Shown piece by piece: positions 63,137-64,000 of a stretch of DNA of 64,000 nucleotides. Both the position numbers and the translations under genes were made by a program. The notes under the pieces are model-generated. The model saw only the letters and a program-made list of their open reading frames with translations, made no database searches and had not been told where the DNA came from. Within the stretch, counting starts at the first letter, position 1, and each line of letters opens with the position of its first letter. The stretch comes from Telluria antibiotica (GTDB lineage: Bacteria; Pseudomonadota; Gammaproteobacteria; Burkholderiales; Burkholderiaceae_D): NCBI RefSeq assembly GCF_011682055.1, contig NZ_JAAQOM010000003.1, forward strand, positions 124,001 through 188,000, read 5' to 3'.

Positions 63137-63934
63137 ATGCAGCTTTCCGACTTAACAGGCCATTGGGCGTTGGTGACTGGCGCCTCGTCCGGCATCGGCG
63201 AGGAATTCGCCGGGCAGCTGGCCCAGGCCGGCATGCGGCTGGTGCTCGTGGCGCGGCGGGAAGAGCGTCTGCAGGCCGTCGCCGACGCGCTGCGCGTGCG
63301 GTACGGGGCCGAAGTGCGGGCCATCGTGGCCGACCTCGCGGACACCGCGGCCGCGGCGCGCATCCGTGCAGAGCTCGACGCCGCCGGTATCCGCGTGCGC
63401 CTGCTGTGCAATAACGCCGGCGCGGGCCGCTGGGGCCGCTTTGAAGACACCCAAGCGCAGGTGTACGACGAGCTGGGCACGCTCAACACGACGGCGCTCG
63501 TGGCGATGTGCCGCCGCTTCTTCGACCATCTGGCGGCATTCCCCAGCAGCGCCGTGATCAACGTGTCGTCTGCGGCCGCCTACCAGCCGGTGCCGTACAT
63601 GGCGGTGTATGCAGCCAGCAAGGCGTTCGTGCAAAGCTTCAGCCAGGCCCTGCACGGCGAGTGGAAGGAGCGCGGCATCGTCGTGCAGACGCTCGTGCCG
63701 GGGCCGACGGACACGGAATTCGACGCCAAGGCCGGGGCCTACGAGAGCGCGCTGACGGAACGCGATGCACCGGCCGACGTGGTGCGGGCGTCGCTGGCGG
63801 GGCTGGAGCGCGGGGTGCCCGTCGTGAACGCGGCCAAGGGCACGTACAAGCAGCGCCTGTTCGCGGGGGTGGCGCCGCATTCGATGGTCATCCGCGAGGT
63901 CGGCAAGATGTTCAAGCCGCCCGCCGGGAAGTGA
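63137..63934 (+). CDS. SDR-family NAD(P)-dependent oxidoreductase
   Basis: The 265-residue protein has the classical SDR motifs: TGASSGIGEEFAG (cofactor loop, about 14-26), CNNAGAG (about 90), SSAAAYQ, and the catalytic YAASK (Tyr about 158, Lys about 162). ATG 63137 is supported by AAGGAGA; the earlier in-frame start at 63077 would cross the repeat region. It is the last gene of the rightward unit. A terminator follows at 63949. Its substrate may be the same as the GMC enzyme's. Confidence 0.9.
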   Translation: MQLSDLTGHWALVTGASSGIGEEFAGQLAQAGMRLVLVARREERLQAVADALRVRYGAEVRAIVADLADTAAAARIRAELDAAGIRVRLLCNNAGAGRWGRFEDTQAQVYDELGTLNTTALVAMCRRFFDHLAAFPSSAVINVSSAAAYQPVPYMAVYAASKAFVQSFSQALHGEWKERGIVVQTLVPGPTDTEFDAKAGAYESALTERDAPADVVRASLAGLERGVPVVNAAKGTYKQRLFAGVAPHSMVIREVGKMFKPPAGK

Positions 63935-63948
63935 AAACACAATAAAAA

Positions 63949-63974
63949 AACCGCGGTCGAGACCGCGGTTTTTT
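63949..63974. terminator. Bidirectional Rho-independent terminator after the SDR gene
   Basis: AACCGCGG (63949-63956) pairs with CCGCGGTT (63963-63970) around a TCGAGA loop. T-rich sequence follows on both strands (AAAAAAA before, TTTTTT after), so it works in either direction. It closes the unit that starts at the sigma-54 promoter at 58441. Confidence 0.9.
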
Positions 63975-64000
63975 CATGAGGCTGATCCGGAAACCGGATT

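Overview
The window is GC-rich DNA from a betaproteobacterium, most like the Oxalobacteraceae (Massilia or a close relative). I base this on codon use, the gene families present, and the combination of a large TonB receptor, M13 peptidases and a complete exosortase A (XrtA/PEP-CTERM) exopolysaccharide locus. The genus is inferred by recognition only, since no search was run.

Layout. (1) Positions 1-4160 hold the start of a leftward glycosyltransferase gene and a rightward nucleotide-sugar operon: UDP-glucose dehydrogenase, UDP-glucuronate epimerase and UDP-4-keto-pentose/UDP-xylose synthase. (2) Positions 4268-17656 are housekeeping or accessory genes: an FAD monooxygenase, a GNAT acetyltransferase, an LTxxQ periplasmic protein, a TonB-dependent receptor, two tandem M13 metallopeptidases, two paralogous secreted beta-helix proteins and a di-domain cytochrome c. 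A tRNA-Arg(CCG) follows. (3) Positions 18039-27355 carry a GT2 glycosyltransferase, a UDP-HexNAc dehydrogenase, the TIGR03013-type priming glycosyltransferase, the PrsK/PrsR two-component system (a sigma-54 activator) and a beta-helix protein translationally coupled to prsR. (4) Positions 27359-40696 hold the exosortase-A-associated acyl cassette (two hydrolases, acyl carrier protein, acyl-CoA ligase, PLP decarboxylase). It is split into two halves by a block of flippase, glycosyltransferase, deacetylase, aminotransferase and GNAT genes. (5) Positions 40693-56349 are a long leftward operon: chain-length protein, tyrosine autokinase, outer-membrane protein, ATPase, deacetylase, FemAB protein, three glycosyltransferases, XrtA-EpsI fusion, amidotransferase and O-glycosylation ligase. 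(6) Positions 56721-63934 hold a trypsin-like protease, the export lipoprotein, and a six-gene unit with an unknown Cys-containing protein, a PqqD-like chaperone, an HprK-related kinase, a nucleotidyltransferase, a GMC oxidoreductase and an SDR.

How it works together. The locus encodes sugar activation, priming, chain assembly, flipping, length control, export and regulation of an exopolysaccharide, plus the exosortase thought to process PEP-CTERM proteins. No PEP-CTERM substrate is encoded in this window. I found two good sigma-54 (-24/-12) promoters. One precedes the long leftward operon and one precedes the six-gene HprK-related unit. Both fit control by PrsR, encoded 30 kb away, and both lie close to a shared element of about 20 bp. 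The HprK-related unit is the best candidate for a poorly described system.
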